The position numbers and the translations under genes were made by a program. From Sphingomonas sp. SORGH_AS_0879 (lineage in GTDB: Bacteria > Pseudomonadota > Alphaproteobacteria > Sphingomonadales > Sphingomonadaceae), in NCBI RefSeq assembly GCF_030819175.1, contig NZ_JAUTBJ010000002.1:1560001-1624000 (forward strand): 64,000 nucleotides of DNA, given 5' to 3'. Below the pieces are notes generated by a model, which saw nothing but the letters and a program-made list of their open reading frames with translations, did not search any database and was not told where the DNA came from. This document shows positions 8,273 to 17,172 of this stretch, piece by piece (position 1 is the stretch's first letter; every line of letters starts with the position of its first letter).

Positions 8273-10601
8273 ATGGACGACCTGCTGCAGGAATTCATTG
8301 CCGAGACTCGCGAAACGCTGGAGGCGCTTTCCGGCGAGATCGTCGCGTGGGAAGCCGCCCCCGCCGACCGGGCACGGCTGGATGCGATCTTCCGCTTCGT
8401 TCATACCGTGAAGGGAAGCTGCGGCTTTCTCGACCTGCCGCGCCTGGCCCGGCTCAGCCATGCGGCGGAGGATGTGCTGGCCGCCGTGCGCGATGGCGAG
8501 CGGATGCCGGGACACCGCGCTGGTCGATGCCGTGCTGGCGATCGTCGACCGGATCGGTGCGATCGTCGAGGCGATCGCGGCGGGCACGCCCCATGACGAT
8601 TCGGACGATGTCGCGCTGATCGAGGCGCTGTCGCAAAAGCCGACCGCACCGGTCGCCCCGGCGGCGCGCACCGTCGCCGCGCCGCGCATCGCACCGCGCA
8701 GCGTGCGGCTGAATGTCGATCTGCTCGACCGGATGATGAGCGGTATGTCGGACATGGTGCTCGCCCGCAACGAACTGGCGCGGCGGCTTCGCGACGATGT
8801 GCTGGACCCGCGCGTCGAGGCGGCGCTGGACCGGCTGTCGCTGACCGTCGCCGACATGCGCGACACGGTGACGCGCAGCCGGATGCAGACCGTCGACGGC
8901 CTGTTCTCCGCGCTGCCCCGCATGGTGCGCGACGTGGCGGCGGAATTGGGCAAGGCGGTGGCGCTGCGTATCGAGGGCGCGGATGTCGAGCTGGACCGCG
9001 AGATGATCGAGATGATGCGCGACCCGATGGTCCATATCATCCGCAACGCGATCGACCATGGCATCGAGCCGCCCGCCGAACGCCGCCGCCTGGGCAAGCC
9101 GCCGACCGGCCAGATCCGGGTCAGCGCGCGCCAGTCGGGCAACCAGATCCTGATCGAGGTCGAGGATGACGGCGCCGGGATCGACGTCGCGCGCATCGCG
9201 GCCAAGGCGGTGGCAAGCGAACGCCGCACCGCCGCCGAGGTAGCCGCGATGACCCCGGCGGAAAAGCTGAAGCTGATCTTCGAGCCGGGGCTGTCGAGCC
9301 GCGACACCGTGTCCGCCACCTCGGGTCGCGGGGTCGGGATGGACGTGGTCCATGCCAATATCGAGCATGTCGGCGGTCGCGTCGCGCTCGACAACCGGCC
9401 GGGGCAGGGGCTGACCATCACGGTCCAGGTGCCGCTCACCCTGTCGATCATGTCGACCATCGTCGTGTCGGTCGGCGACCAGCGCTTCGGCATCGCGCGC
9501 CAGACGATCGAGGAGATCGTGAAGGTGCGCGGGGATCAGGTGCGGATCGATCCTGTCGGCGACATTCGCATCGCCACGGTGCGCGGGCGTCGCCTGCCCA
9601 TGCTGCCGCTGGGGCCGTTCCTGGAACTGGGGCGGGGCGATCCGGCGACGCTGGTGATCGTCGCGACCCGCGACGGCGATTATGCGCTGGGCGTCGACGA
9701 TGTGCTCGATACCGAGGAAGTGGTGGTGAAGCCCGCCGCACCCGCCGTGATGGCGACCGGGCTCTATGCCGGACAGACCCTGCCCGACAGCGGCCTGCCG
9801 ATGCTGCTGCTCGATGGCGGTGGGCTGGCGCAGGCGGCGGGCTTGCGCTTCCAGCGCGCAGCAATCGCCGCCGTCGCCGAGGTCGAGGAGGAAGCGGATG
9901 CCCCGGCCTTGCTGTTCGAGGATCTGGACGGCATGTACCGCGCCATTCCGCTGGGCGCGATCGACCGTGTCGAAAAGGTCGCCGCCGATGCCGTGCACCA
10001 TCTGGGCGGACGGGTCCGACTGGTGGTGGGCGAGACGACGATCGCGCTTCACCATAGCGATGCGGTCGCCCCGACCGATCTGTCGTCGGGCGGCGAGGTC
10101 GAGGTGATCCGCCTGACCGATGGCGAGACCGAATGCGCCTATGCCATTCGCGGCGCGCTGGAGATCATTCAACTGCCCGCCGAGATCACGCCCGCCGCCG
10201 GTGCGGGACCGATATTGGGGATCGCGGTGTGCGATGGGCGACCGATCGAGATCCTCGATCCTCTCGCGCTGTTCCTCGACACCGCACCCATCGGGGAGGG
10301 CGCACGGTCGCCGCTCTGCCTGCTCGACGGGGCGGGGGCGGCGTGGATGGATCGTTTCCTCCGTCCGGTGCTGGAGGCGAACGGCTATCGCTGCGTCCTG
10401 CAACCGCCCAAGGATGAAGCGCCCGCCGTGCGGCTGATGATGGAGGACGATGCGGCGCCGGGCGAGGCTTTGGGTGCGCCCGTGGTCCGGTTGCGGCGGG
10501 AGCGGGACATGGCCGCCGACCCGGACAGCATCTATCGTTACGACCGGTCCGCGCTGATCGCGGCGGTGGCGGGCCATGCCCGGCGTGGAGATGGCCGATG
10601 A
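8273..10601 (+). pseudogene. cheA: Chemotaxis histidine kinase CheA, interrupted by a +1 frameshift
   Basis: The reading frame breaks near 8509-8511 (a GGG run). Upstream, the Hpt domain is read in one frame with phosphorylatable H44 in FRFVHTVKGSCGF; downstream the rest is in another. Removing one G restores a continuous 775-aa protein (RMPDTALVDAVLA at the junction). After the junction come a P3 dimerisation region, an HATPase domain (N-box HIIRNAIDHGIEPP, DDGAGID, GRGVGMDVV) and a CheW-like domain. A second CheW-like stretch and a receiver-like tail without acidic-pocket residues follow. A P2 domain is not apparent. A sequencing error is as likely as a true mutation, because everything downstream is well conserved. 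Confidence 0.85.
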
Positions 10602-11026
10602 CCCTGTTCCTGATCGCCAGCATCGCCGGGCAGGGCGTCGTCTTCGATGCCGATCAGGTCGACTCGGTGGTCGATATCGGCGATGTCGTGGCCGTACCCC
10701 GCGCCGAGCCTTCCGTCCGGGGGCTGACCGCGCTCCGCAGCCGGGTCGTCACGGTGGTCGATACCCGACGCGCGCTGGGGCTGGAGCCGATGCCGCCGCA
10801 TGTCCGCCGCGCGGTCATCACCCGGCAGGACGGCCATTATTACGCGATGTTAGTCGACGCGCTGGAGGATATCGAGACGTTCGAGACCAGCCCGATGCCG
10901 CATGTCCCGCCCGGCGGCGGCGCCTGGTCGCGCGCGGCGAACGGCATGGTCGTGCGCGACGGCGAGCCGTTGCTGATCCTCGACCTGTCCCGGCTGGTCC
11001 CGCATCCCACGCCGATCCTGGCATAG
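10598..11026 (+). CDS. cheW: Chemotaxis coupling protein CheW
   Basis: A 142-aa single CheW domain that links CheA to chemoreceptors. The family pattern is visible: a first beta barrel (FDADQVDSVVDIGDVVAVP), the conserved GLTALRSRVVTVVDTRRALGL loop and a second barrel ending PLLILDLSRLV. It starts at an ATGA overlap with the cheA stop. It is slightly divergent from enteric CheW, as is usual for alphaproteobacterial clusters. Confidence 0.85.
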   Translation: MTLFLIASIAGQGVVFDADQVDSVVDIGDVVAVPRAEPSVRGLTALRSRVVTVVDTRRALGLEPMPPHVRRAVITRQDGHYYAMLVDALEDIETFETSPMPHVPPGGGAWSRAANGMVVRDGEPLLILDLSRLVPHPTPILA

Positions 11027-11110
11027 CGGATTAACCCGCCTGTTACCTTTCGATCGCTATCAACACGGCCTGGGTCCCGGCTGGACCGCAGTAGTAGCAA
11101 GGCGTGCCGC

Positions 11111-11476
11111 ATGAAAACCTGTCTCGTGGTCGATGACTCCAAGGTGATCCGAAAGGTTGCCCGGCACATATTGGAAACGCTGGACCTTCAGGTGCGCGAG
11201 GCCGGGGACGGTCGCGAGGCGTTGGAGGCGTGCCTGGAATCGGTGCCCGACGTCATCCTGCTCGACTGGAACATGCCGGTGATGAGCGGCATGGATTTCC
11301 TGCGTGCCCTGCGCGAGGCCAATCTGCCGCAGCGTCCGCGCATCGTGTTCTGCACCACCGAAAACGGCATGGCGCATATCCGTGCGGCGATCGATGCCGG
11401 GGCGGACGAATATATCATGAAGCCGTTCGACCGCGACACGCTGGAAAGCAAGCTCCAGCTCGTCGGTATGATCTGA
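11111..11476 (+). CDS. cheY: Single-domain response regulator CheY
   Basis: A 121-aa receiver domain with all key residues: D8 and D9 (acidic pair), D52 (phospho-acceptor, LLDWNMP), T83 in FCTTEN, and K104 (YIMKPF). It accepts phosphate from CheA and binds the flagellar switch or acts as a phosphate sink. It begins 84 bp after cheW, so it may have its own start site within the cluster. Confidence 0.93.
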   Translation: MKTCLVVDDSKVIRKVARHILETLDLQVREAGDGREALEACLESVPDVILLDWNMPVMSGMDFLRALREANLPQRPRIVFCTTENGMAHIRAAIDAGADEYIMKPFDRDTLESKLQLVGMI

Positions 11477-11490
11477 CCCCGGCGAAGCCG

Positions 11491-12582
11491 ATGGCGCCTG
11501 GGGATCATAGCGGCATGGTGCCGCCCGCCGCGCCAGGGGCTTTCCCCCTCGCGCGGCGTGGGGGGGCGACGCGCATCCTGATCGTCGACGATTCCGCCGT
11601 CGCGCGCGCCCTGATCGCCCGTCAGATCGAGCCGCATGCCCGGTTCGCGGTGGTCGGCGCGGTCAGTCATGTCGATGCCGCGCTCGCCTTTCTGGCGTCC
11701 GATCGCGCCGACATCATCCTGCTCGACGTCGCCATGCCGGGCATGGACGGGATCACCGCCTTGCCCAGCCTGTTGGCAGCGGGACAGGGGGCGCGGATCA
11801 TCATCGTATCCTCCTCCACCCCGACCGGCGGCGCGGCGGCGGTGCAGGCGCTGGCGCACGGGGCGGCCGACACGCTGGTCAAACCCCGGCCGCAGGGGCT
11901 GTCCGACTTCGCCCAGGCCCTGCTCCACAAGCTCGACGCGCTTGCGCTGTCCGATGAGCGTGCCGCACCGCTACCCAGTGTGCCGCTGCTGCCCATCGGT
12001 CATGCCCGGCCGGAAATCATCGCGATCGGCGCGTCGACCGGCGGTATCCATGCGCTGGCCCAATTGCTGGCCCCGCTTCCCGCCACGATGACGGTGCCGA
12101 TCGTCGTGACGCAGCATCTCCCGGCCTCTTTCATGCCCTTTTTCGCGGCGCAACTGACCGCCGTCGCGCGCCGTCCCTGCGACGTGGCGGAGGACCGGAT
12201 GCGCGTGCGGCCCGGTCGGATCATCGTCGCGCCGGGCGATGCGCATATCACCTTCATCCCGCTGGCCGATGGCGGTGCCGCGATCCGATTGCGACACGAC
12301 CGGGCGAGCAGCGGCTGCCTGCCCTCGGTCGATCCGATGTTCGCCTCCATCGCGGAGGTTTGGGGAACCCGCGCCTGGGGGATCGTCCTGACGGGCATGG
12401 GGCGCGATGGCATGGAAGGGGCGCGCGTGTTGAAGGCGGCAGGGGGTACGATCATCGCCCAGGACCGCGAAAGCTCGGTCGTATGGGGCATGCCGGGCGC
12501 GATCGTGTCCAACGATCTGGCCGACATTGTCCTGCCGCCCGGTGCGATCGGCACGATGATCATCACCGGGGCGATGGCCTGA
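11491..12582 (+). CDS. cheB: Chemotaxis protein-glutamate methylesterase/deamidase CheB
   Basis: A 363-aa two-domain enzyme. The N-terminal receiver (ILIVDDSAVARALIARQI, phospho-Asp in LLDVAMPGMDG) controls a C-terminal methylesterase. The catalytic triad is visible: Ser in GASTGG, His in VTQHLP, Asp in GMGRDGMEG. It demethylates receptor glutamates, opposing CheR. Start is uncertain: ATG 11491 or ATG 11515, both before the first strand; neither has a strong Shine-Dalgarno. Confidence 0.92.
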   Translation: MAPGDHSGMVPPAAPGAFPLARRGGATRILIVDDSAVARALIARQIEPHARFAVVGAVSHVDAALAFLASDRADIILLDVAMPGMDGITALPSLLAAGQGARIIIVSSSTPTGGAAAVQALAHGAADTLVKPRPQGLSDFAQALLHKLDALALSDERAAPLPSVPLLPIGHARPEIIAIGASTGGIHALAQLLAPLPATMTVPIVVTQHLPASFMPFFAAQLTAVARRPCDVAEDRMRVRPGRIIVAPGDAHITFIPLADGGAAIRLRHDRASSGCLPSVDPMFASIAEVWGTRAWGIVLTGMGRDGMEGARVLKAAGGTIIAQDRESSVVWGMPGAIVSNDLADIVLPPGAIGTMIITGAMA

Positions 12583-12584
12583 CC

Positions 12585-13469
12585 ATGCCGGGTGCTTTCT
12601 GCCCTCCCGCCCTTGCCGAGCGTTCCGCGACGCTCCCCGCCGCATCCGGACAGGCGCTGGCCGTGCTGGCCGCCCTGCTGGAAGCGCGGACCGGGCAGCA
12701 GATCGTCAGCCATCGCTCGACGCGGGTCGATACGGTGTTGCTGCCGCTGATGCGCGAACGGCATTTCGATACGCTCGACCAGCTGGTGTCCGCCATGCTC
12801 GACGGGCGCGATGCTTCGCTGGCGGGCCGCGTGGTCGATGCGCTGGTCAATGGCGAGACATCCTTCTTCCGCGACCCGCATGTGTTCGACCATGTTCTGG
12901 CGATCGTCGCGGAGGTAGAGCGTACCGGTCGCCGGCCGCGTATCTGGAGCGCGGGCTGTTCGTCGGGGCAGGAGCCGCTGTCGATCGCGATGCTCTTTGC
13001 CGAGCGGCATCAGGCATCGGGCATGGCGGTGCCCGAAATCGTCGCGACCGACGTATCCGAAGCGGCGCTGGCCCGGGCGCGGAGCGGCTGCTTCACCCAG
13101 TTCGAGGTGCAGCGCGGCCTGCCGATCCGCCAGATGGTCCACTGGTTCGAAGGGCGGCCCGGCAACGAATGGGCCGTCCGGCCCGAATTGCTGCGGCATG
13201 TCAGCTTTCGCCAGATGAACCTGGTGTCCGACCCCGCGCCGGGCGGCCCGTTCGATCTGGTGCTGTGCCGCAACGTCATGCTCTATCTCGCCCCCGAGCC
13301 CAAGCGGCGCGCCTTCCAGACCATCTCCGACGCGATGCGGCCCTCCGCCGGACTGATCCTGGGCGCGGGCGAGACGGTGATCGGCCAGACCGACCTGTTC
13401 CAGCTCGCTCCCGTCGGGCGCGGGGTGTACGAGAAATGTGTCGCGGACGATCCCCTTCGCCGCGCATGA
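12585..13469 (+). CDS. cheR: Chemotaxis protein methyltransferase CheR
   Basis: A 294-aa SAM-dependent enzyme that methylates receptor glutamates. It has the N-terminal all-alpha domain followed by the Rossmann-like domain with SAM motif RIWSAGCSSGQEPLSIAM, the loop VNGETSFFRDPHVFD and the motif DLVLCRNVMLYL. It begins 2 nt after the cheB stop. The cluster order is chpT-cheA-cheW-cheY-cheB-cheR; no chemoreceptor or flagellar gene lies in the window. Confidence 0.93.
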   Translation: MPGAFCPPALAERSATLPAASGQALAVLAALLEARTGQQIVSHRSTRVDTVLLPLMRERHFDTLDQLVSAMLDGRDASLAGRVVDALVNGETSFFRDPHVFDHVLAIVAEVERTGRRPRIWSAGCSSGQEPLSIAMLFAERHQASGMAVPEIVATDVSEAALARARSGCFTQFEVQRGLPIRQMVHWFEGRPGNEWAVRPELLRHVSFRQMNLVSDPAPGGPFDLVLCRNVMLYLAPEPKRRAFQTISDAMRPSAGLILGAGETVIGQTDLFQLAPVGRGVYEKCVADDPLRRA

Positions 13470-13535
13470 GGGCGTATCCTTGCGACCACGATGCCGCTAA
13501 CAGGGGCGGCGAACGGAGGTCGTTCAGGAGGTTGC

Positions 13536-14225
13536 ATGACGATCGTCGAAACGCCGTCACCCAATTTCGACGCGCGAACCCTGCCCATCACGATGATCGT
13601 ATTGCACTATACGGGAATGCAGGATGCCGAGTCCGCGATCGCGCGGCTATGCGACCCGGAGGCCAAGGTATCCTGCCACTATCTCGTCACCGAGGACGGC
13701 ACCGTCCTGCGCCTGGTCGATGAGGAGAACCGGGCCTGGCATGCCGGACGCTCGCACTGGCGTTCGATCGAGGACGTCAATTCGGCGAGCATCGGGATTG
13801 AGATCGTCAATCCCGGCCATGACTGGGGCTATCGTCCCTTTCCCGACGAACAGATCGCGGCGGTGATGGAACTGGTCGCCGACATCCAGAAGCGCCATGG
13901 CATCACGCGGGGCAATATCGTCGGCCATTCCGACATCGCCCCTGCCCGCAAGCGTGACCCGGGCGAGCTGTTTCCCTGGGGCGCGCTGGCCCGGCGACGT
14001 CTGGCCCTGCCGCGCCCGACCAAGAATCTGATGGACCCGATGTGGACCGAGGCGGGCTTCTGCCTGGCGCTGGAGCGGTTCGGCTATGACGTGACCGACC
14101 GGATGGCGGCGATCATGGCGTTCCAGCGGCGCTTCCGCCCCGAACTGATCGATGGAGAGATCGATGCGGAGTGCCGGATGATCCTGCTCGCGCTGTTGCT
14201 GCCCCGGCCGCAGGGGGATGACTGA
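13536..14225 (+). CDS. N-acetylmuramoyl-L-alanine amidase, AmpD/AmiD type
   Basis: A 229-aa amidase_2 domain protein. Zinc and catalytic residues are evident in IVLHYTGM, the central HAGRSHW region and the C-terminal GHSDIAPARKRDPGELFPW. A small C-terminal peptidoglycan-binding-like helical region (ALERFGYDVTD..AIMAFQRRFRP) follows. There is no signal peptide, so it is probably cytoplasmic and recycles anhydro-muropeptides like AmpD/AmiD family members. Start ATG 13536 is preceded by AGGAGGTTGC, a strong ribosome-binding site. Confidence 0.88.
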   Translation: MTIVETPSPNFDARTLPITMIVLHYTGMQDAESAIARLCDPEAKVSCHYLVTEDGTVLRLVDEENRAWHAGRSHWRSIEDVNSASIGIEIVNPGHDWGYRPFPDEQIAAVMELVADIQKRHGITRGNIVGHSDIAPARKRDPGELFPWGALARRRLALPRPTKNLMDPMWTEAGFCLALERFGYDVTDRMAAIMAFQRRFRPELIDGEIDAECRMILLALLLPRPQGDD

Positions 14226-14229
14226 GGGC

Positions 14230-14322
14230 GGGGCGTGGGCTTCGACTTCGCTCAGCCCGAACGGAGCGAGGGGCTGGATACCGAAATCCGTTCAGCCTGA
14301 GCGAAGTCGAAGGCCACGCCCC
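14230..14322. repeat. Intergenic inverted repeat, family A (copy 1)
   Basis: Two long complementary arms: the left contains CTTCGACTTCGCTCAG, the right CTGAGCGAAGTCGAAG, with extra pairing of GGGGCGTGG and CCACGCCCC outside. Further copies lie at 34904-35010 and 47914-48030. It resembles a REP-type element and can fold as a long hairpin. It fills the space between the amidase gene and rnpB. Confidence 0.75.
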
Positions 14323-14369
14323 ACCGTCCACACAAACCCCTTGCCCTCCCCACCAATCCGTCTACATCG

Positions 14370-14762
14370 CCCAGCAGTCAGAGGGCCGGGCGGCCGCGGC
14401 CTCGGGAAACCGGGGGCGAGGAAAGTCCGGGCTCCACGGAATAACGGTGCCGGGTAACGCCCGGCGGGGGTGACCCCAGGGACAGTGCCACAGAGAGCAG
14501 ACGGCCACGGCTTCGGCCAGGTCAGGGTGAAAGGGTGCGGTAAAAGCGCACCGCGGTCCCGGTAACGGGAACGGCATGGCAAACCCCACCGGGAGCAAGA
14601 CCGAATAGGGATGGCATGGCGCGCAAGCGTCGGGGCGTGTTCCCGCCCGCCATCCGGGTTGGTTGCTTGAGGCGATGTGCAAGCATCGTCCTAGAAGAAT
14701 GGTCGCCCATCCGGCTTTGCGCCGGTGGACAGAACCCGGCTTACAGGCCCTCTGGCTCATTC
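14370..14762 (+). ncRNA. rnpB: RNase P RNA, bacterial type A
   Basis: The catalytic RNA of RNase P, which trims tRNA 5' ends. The P1 helix pairs AGTCAGAGGGCC (14376-14387) with GGCCCTCTGGCT (14746-14757) with one wobble. The hallmark core GAGGAAAGTCCGGGCTCC lies at 14418-14435, and the conserved 3' half motif AGAAGAATGG followed by ACAGAACCCGGCTTA is at about 14693-14743. Boundaries are taken just outside P1. Confidence 0.95.
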
Positions 14763-14770
14763 CCATCCAC

Positions 14771-14796
14771 CGCGCGCCGCACCGTTACGGCGCGCG
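14771..14796. terminator. Strong hairpin between rnpB and the carbonic anhydrase gene
   Basis: CGCGCGCCG and CGGCGCGCG form a perfect 9-bp stem with an 8-nt loop. No T tract follows, so it may be an rnpB processing boundary or a weak bidirectional terminator for the convergent genes. Confidence 0.45.
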
Positions 14797-14810
14797 CGCA
14801 GGATCGCGGA

Positions 14811-15449
14811 TCACATCAGAACCTTGTCCGGTCGCGCCAGCGCGTCGAGATCGGTGGTCGCGTCGATTTCCAGCAGGGTTTTGATATGCCCGTCGCGAAT
14901 GTCATAGACCCAGCCGTGGAGCCAGAGTTCCCGACCCGAAGCGAACGCCTTCTGGATGGTGTCGAGCCGGGCGAGGTGGCGGAGCTGCTCCATCACGTTC
15001 ACCTCGACCAGCCGGTTGACCTTGGCCTCCTGGTTCGGCTGAGCGTCGATTTCGTCGCGGTGGCGGTGGAGCACGTCGCGGGCATTGGCCAGCCACTGAT
15101 CGACCGGCCCCTCCGTCCCGCCGTCGAGTGTGGCGAGCACCCCGCCACAGCCATGATGGCCGCACAGGATGACGTGCCGCACTTCCAGCACGTCGACCGC
15201 ATATTGCACGACCGACAACAGGTTCAGGTCGTCGTCATGGACCAGATTGGCGATGTTGCGGTGCAGGAACATGCCGCCCGGCGGCGTCATGGTCAGTTGT
15301 TCGGGCGTCACCCGGCTGTCGGAACATCCGATCCAGAGGAAGTCGGGTTTCTGCCCCGCGGTCTGGCGCTGGAAGAAGTCGGTCTTCTCCTCGAGCAGTT
15401 CGGCGGCCCAGGCCTTATTGGCGAGCAGGAGTTGCTTATATTCCCTCAT
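14811..15449 (-). CDS. Beta-class carbonic anhydrase
   Basis: A 212-aa zinc enzyme interconverting CO2 and bicarbonate. The zinc ligands are C42 (WIGCSDSRVTPEQL), H98 and C101 (CGHHGCGGV), with the D44/R46 dyad of active beta-CAs. Its start codon overlaps the stop of the SulP gene as ATGA. A SulP carrier coupled to a carbonic anhydrase is a known arrangement for bicarbonate transport, suggesting the pair supplies bicarbonate for carboxylation reactions. Confidence 0.93.
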   Translation of the reverse strand: MREYKQLLLANKAWAAELLEEKTDFFQRQTAGQKPDFLWIGCSDSRVTPEQLTMTPPGGMFLHRNIANLVHDDDLNLLSVVQYAVDVLEVRHVILCGHHGCGGVLATLDGGTEGPVDQWLANARDVLHRHRDEIDAQPNQEAKVNRLVEVNVMEQLRHLARLDTIQKAFASGRELWLHGWVYDIRDGHIKTLLEIDATTDLDALARPDKVLM

Positions 15450-17026
15450 GCGTAGCGCACTCCCGTCGAAGGGGCCTTGATCATCGGCGCGGTCCGTTCC
15501 GCGACGTCGCTGCGCACGATCACGTCGATCCCGCGATACTCCGCGCCTTTGATGAAGGCGTTGATGATGTCGATATTGTCGAGATCGACATAGGAGGTCG
15601 AGGACAGGTCGATCAGCAGGTTGGCGCCGTCCGGCACCTTGGCCAGCGACTTCTGCAACTCATATTTGTGGATGAAATACAGGTTGCGCCGCGCCCGGAT
15701 CAGGCAGTCCTCGTCGTCGGAAGCGAAGGTCAGCGCCGGGCGGAAATTGCGCGCCACGACGAAGACGAAGCCGACGGCCAGGCCGACCAGGATGCCGATC
15801 AGCAGGTCGGTGCGCAGGATCGCCAGGATGGTGACGATGAACGGGATGAACTGGGTCCAGCCCTGTTTGTACCGCTCGGTGAACAGCTTGGGCTTGCACA
15901 GCTTGTAGCCGGTGGCGATCAGCACGGCGGCGAGCGCGGCCAGGGGGATCTGGTTCAGCACCACCGGAATCAGCGCGACCGACAGCAACAGCCAGGTGGC
16001 GTGGAGCATGGTCGACAGCTTGCTCTCCGCGCCCGCATCGACATTGGCCGAGGAGCGGACGATGACCGAGGTGACCGGCAGGCCGCCGAGCAGGCCGGAG
16101 ACGATGTTGCCGCCGCCCTGCGCCATCAATTCCCAATTCTTGTCGGTCGTGCGGCGGCGCGGGTCGAGTTCGTCCACCGCCTTGACGCTGAGCAGCGATT
16201 CCAGGCTGGCGACGATGGCGAGCGTGATCGCGGTCGTCCACACCGCGCCAGTGCCGATCGCGGTGAAGTCGGGCAACTGGAACTGGCCGACGAATTCCGA
16301 CGCGCTGCCCGCGACCGGCACCTGCACCAGATGCGCGCCCGCCAATTGCCATTCGGGCCGCAGCGAGCCCAGGATCATGTTGCCGACCACGCCGATCACC
16401 ACGACGACCAGCGGGCCGGGCAGGAGCCGCAGCGGGCCCTGCTTGGGCTTGGCGTGATCCCACCAGAAGAGGAAGGCGAGCGAGATCGCGCCGATCAGCA
16501 CCGCACCGGGGGCGATATCGCGGCTGACGCTGGCCCACAGGTCGGTGAAGGTGTTGCCGCCCGCGCGGCTGGCATATTCGAAGCTGCCCTCGAAATCGCC
16601 GTCATAGCCGATGGCATGGGGGATCTGCTTCAGGATCAGGATCAGGCCGATCGCCGCCAGCATGCCGGTGATGACGGAGGAGGGCACGAACTCGGCCAGC
16701 ACGCCCGCGCGAGTCAGGGAAAAGCCGAGTTGAAGCACACCCGCCAGCGTCACGGCGAGCAGGAAGACCTGGAAACTCGGCAACCTCTCGATCGCTTCGA
16801 ACACGATGACGGTCAGCCCTGCGGCGGGGCCGGATACCGACAAGGGCGATTTGGAGAGGAAGCCGACGACGAGCCCGCCGACGATCCCGGCGATCATGCC
16901 CGCGAAGGGCGGCGCGCCGGAGGCGACCGCGACGCCGAGGCAGAGCGGCAGCGCGACGAGCGCCACCACGATCGAGGCGGGCACGTCCGCTCTAGCGGTA
17001 GCCAGGAAGGAACGGTTTTGGGCCAT
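15446..17026 (-). CDS. SulP-family anion transporter with STAS domain (probable bicarbonate transporter)
   Basis: A 526-aa inner-membrane protein with about 10-12 hydrophobic segments (VALVALPLCLGVAVASGAPP begins the first re-entrant helix; signature PLSVSGPAAGLTV) and a C-terminal STAS domain (LLIDLSSTSYVDLDNID). SulP carriers move sulfate, bicarbonate or dicarboxylates. The overlapping carbonic anhydrase argues for bicarbonate. The start is ATG at 17024-17026, preceded by AGGAG; an ORF 46 codons longer exists but its extension is not transporter-like. Confidence 0.88.
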   Translation of the reverse strand: MAQNRSFLATARADVPASIVVALVALPLCLGVAVASGAPPFAGMIAGIVGGLVVGFLSKSPLSVSGPAAGLTVIVFEAIERLPSFQVFLLAVTLAGVLQLGFSLTRAGVLAEFVPSSVITGMLAAIGLILILKQIPHAIGYDGDFEGSFEYASRAGGNTFTDLWASVSRDIAPGAVLIGAISLAFLFWWDHAKPKQGPLRLLPGPLVVVVIGVVGNMILGSLRPEWQLAGAHLVQVPVAGSASEFVGQFQLPDFTAIGTGAVWTTAITLAIVASLESLLSVKAVDELDPRRRTTDKNWELMAQGGGNIVSGLLGGLPVTSVIVRSSANVDAGAESKLSTMLHATWLLLSVALIPVVLNQIPLAALAAVLIATGYKLCKPKLFTERYKQGWTQFIPFIVTILAILRTDLLIGILVGLAVGFVFVVARNFRPALTFASDDEDCLIRARRNLYFIHKYELQKSLAKVPDGANLLIDLSSTSYVDLDNIDIINAFIKGAEYRGIDVIVRSDVAERTAPMIKAPSTGVRYA

Positions 17027-17055
17027 GGCGGCTCCTGACTCGCTTGCGTCCGCAT

Positions 17056-17072
17056 ATGTCCGGTACGGACAT
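17056..17072. promoter_or_regulatory. Perfect palindrome upstream of the SulP/carbonic anhydrase operon
   Basis: ATGTCCG-GTA-CGGACAT: 7-bp arms, 3-nt spacer, 30 bp before the sulP start and next to an AT-rich stretch that may hold the promoter. Likely a dimeric repressor or activator site; no regulator gene is adjacent. Confidence 0.4.
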
Positions 17073-17172
17073 GAATATATGATGACCGATAATTCATGAA
17101 CGAGTGGCTGGCCGCGGGTCAAGCGTTTCGAAGTGCCATTTTCACAGCCGTTCCGGGAAAGCATTCGCCTCT

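Noticed and set aside
8454..10577. 707-aa minus-strand frame opposite cheA
   Set aside because: Antisense shadow of cheA with no recognisable motif.
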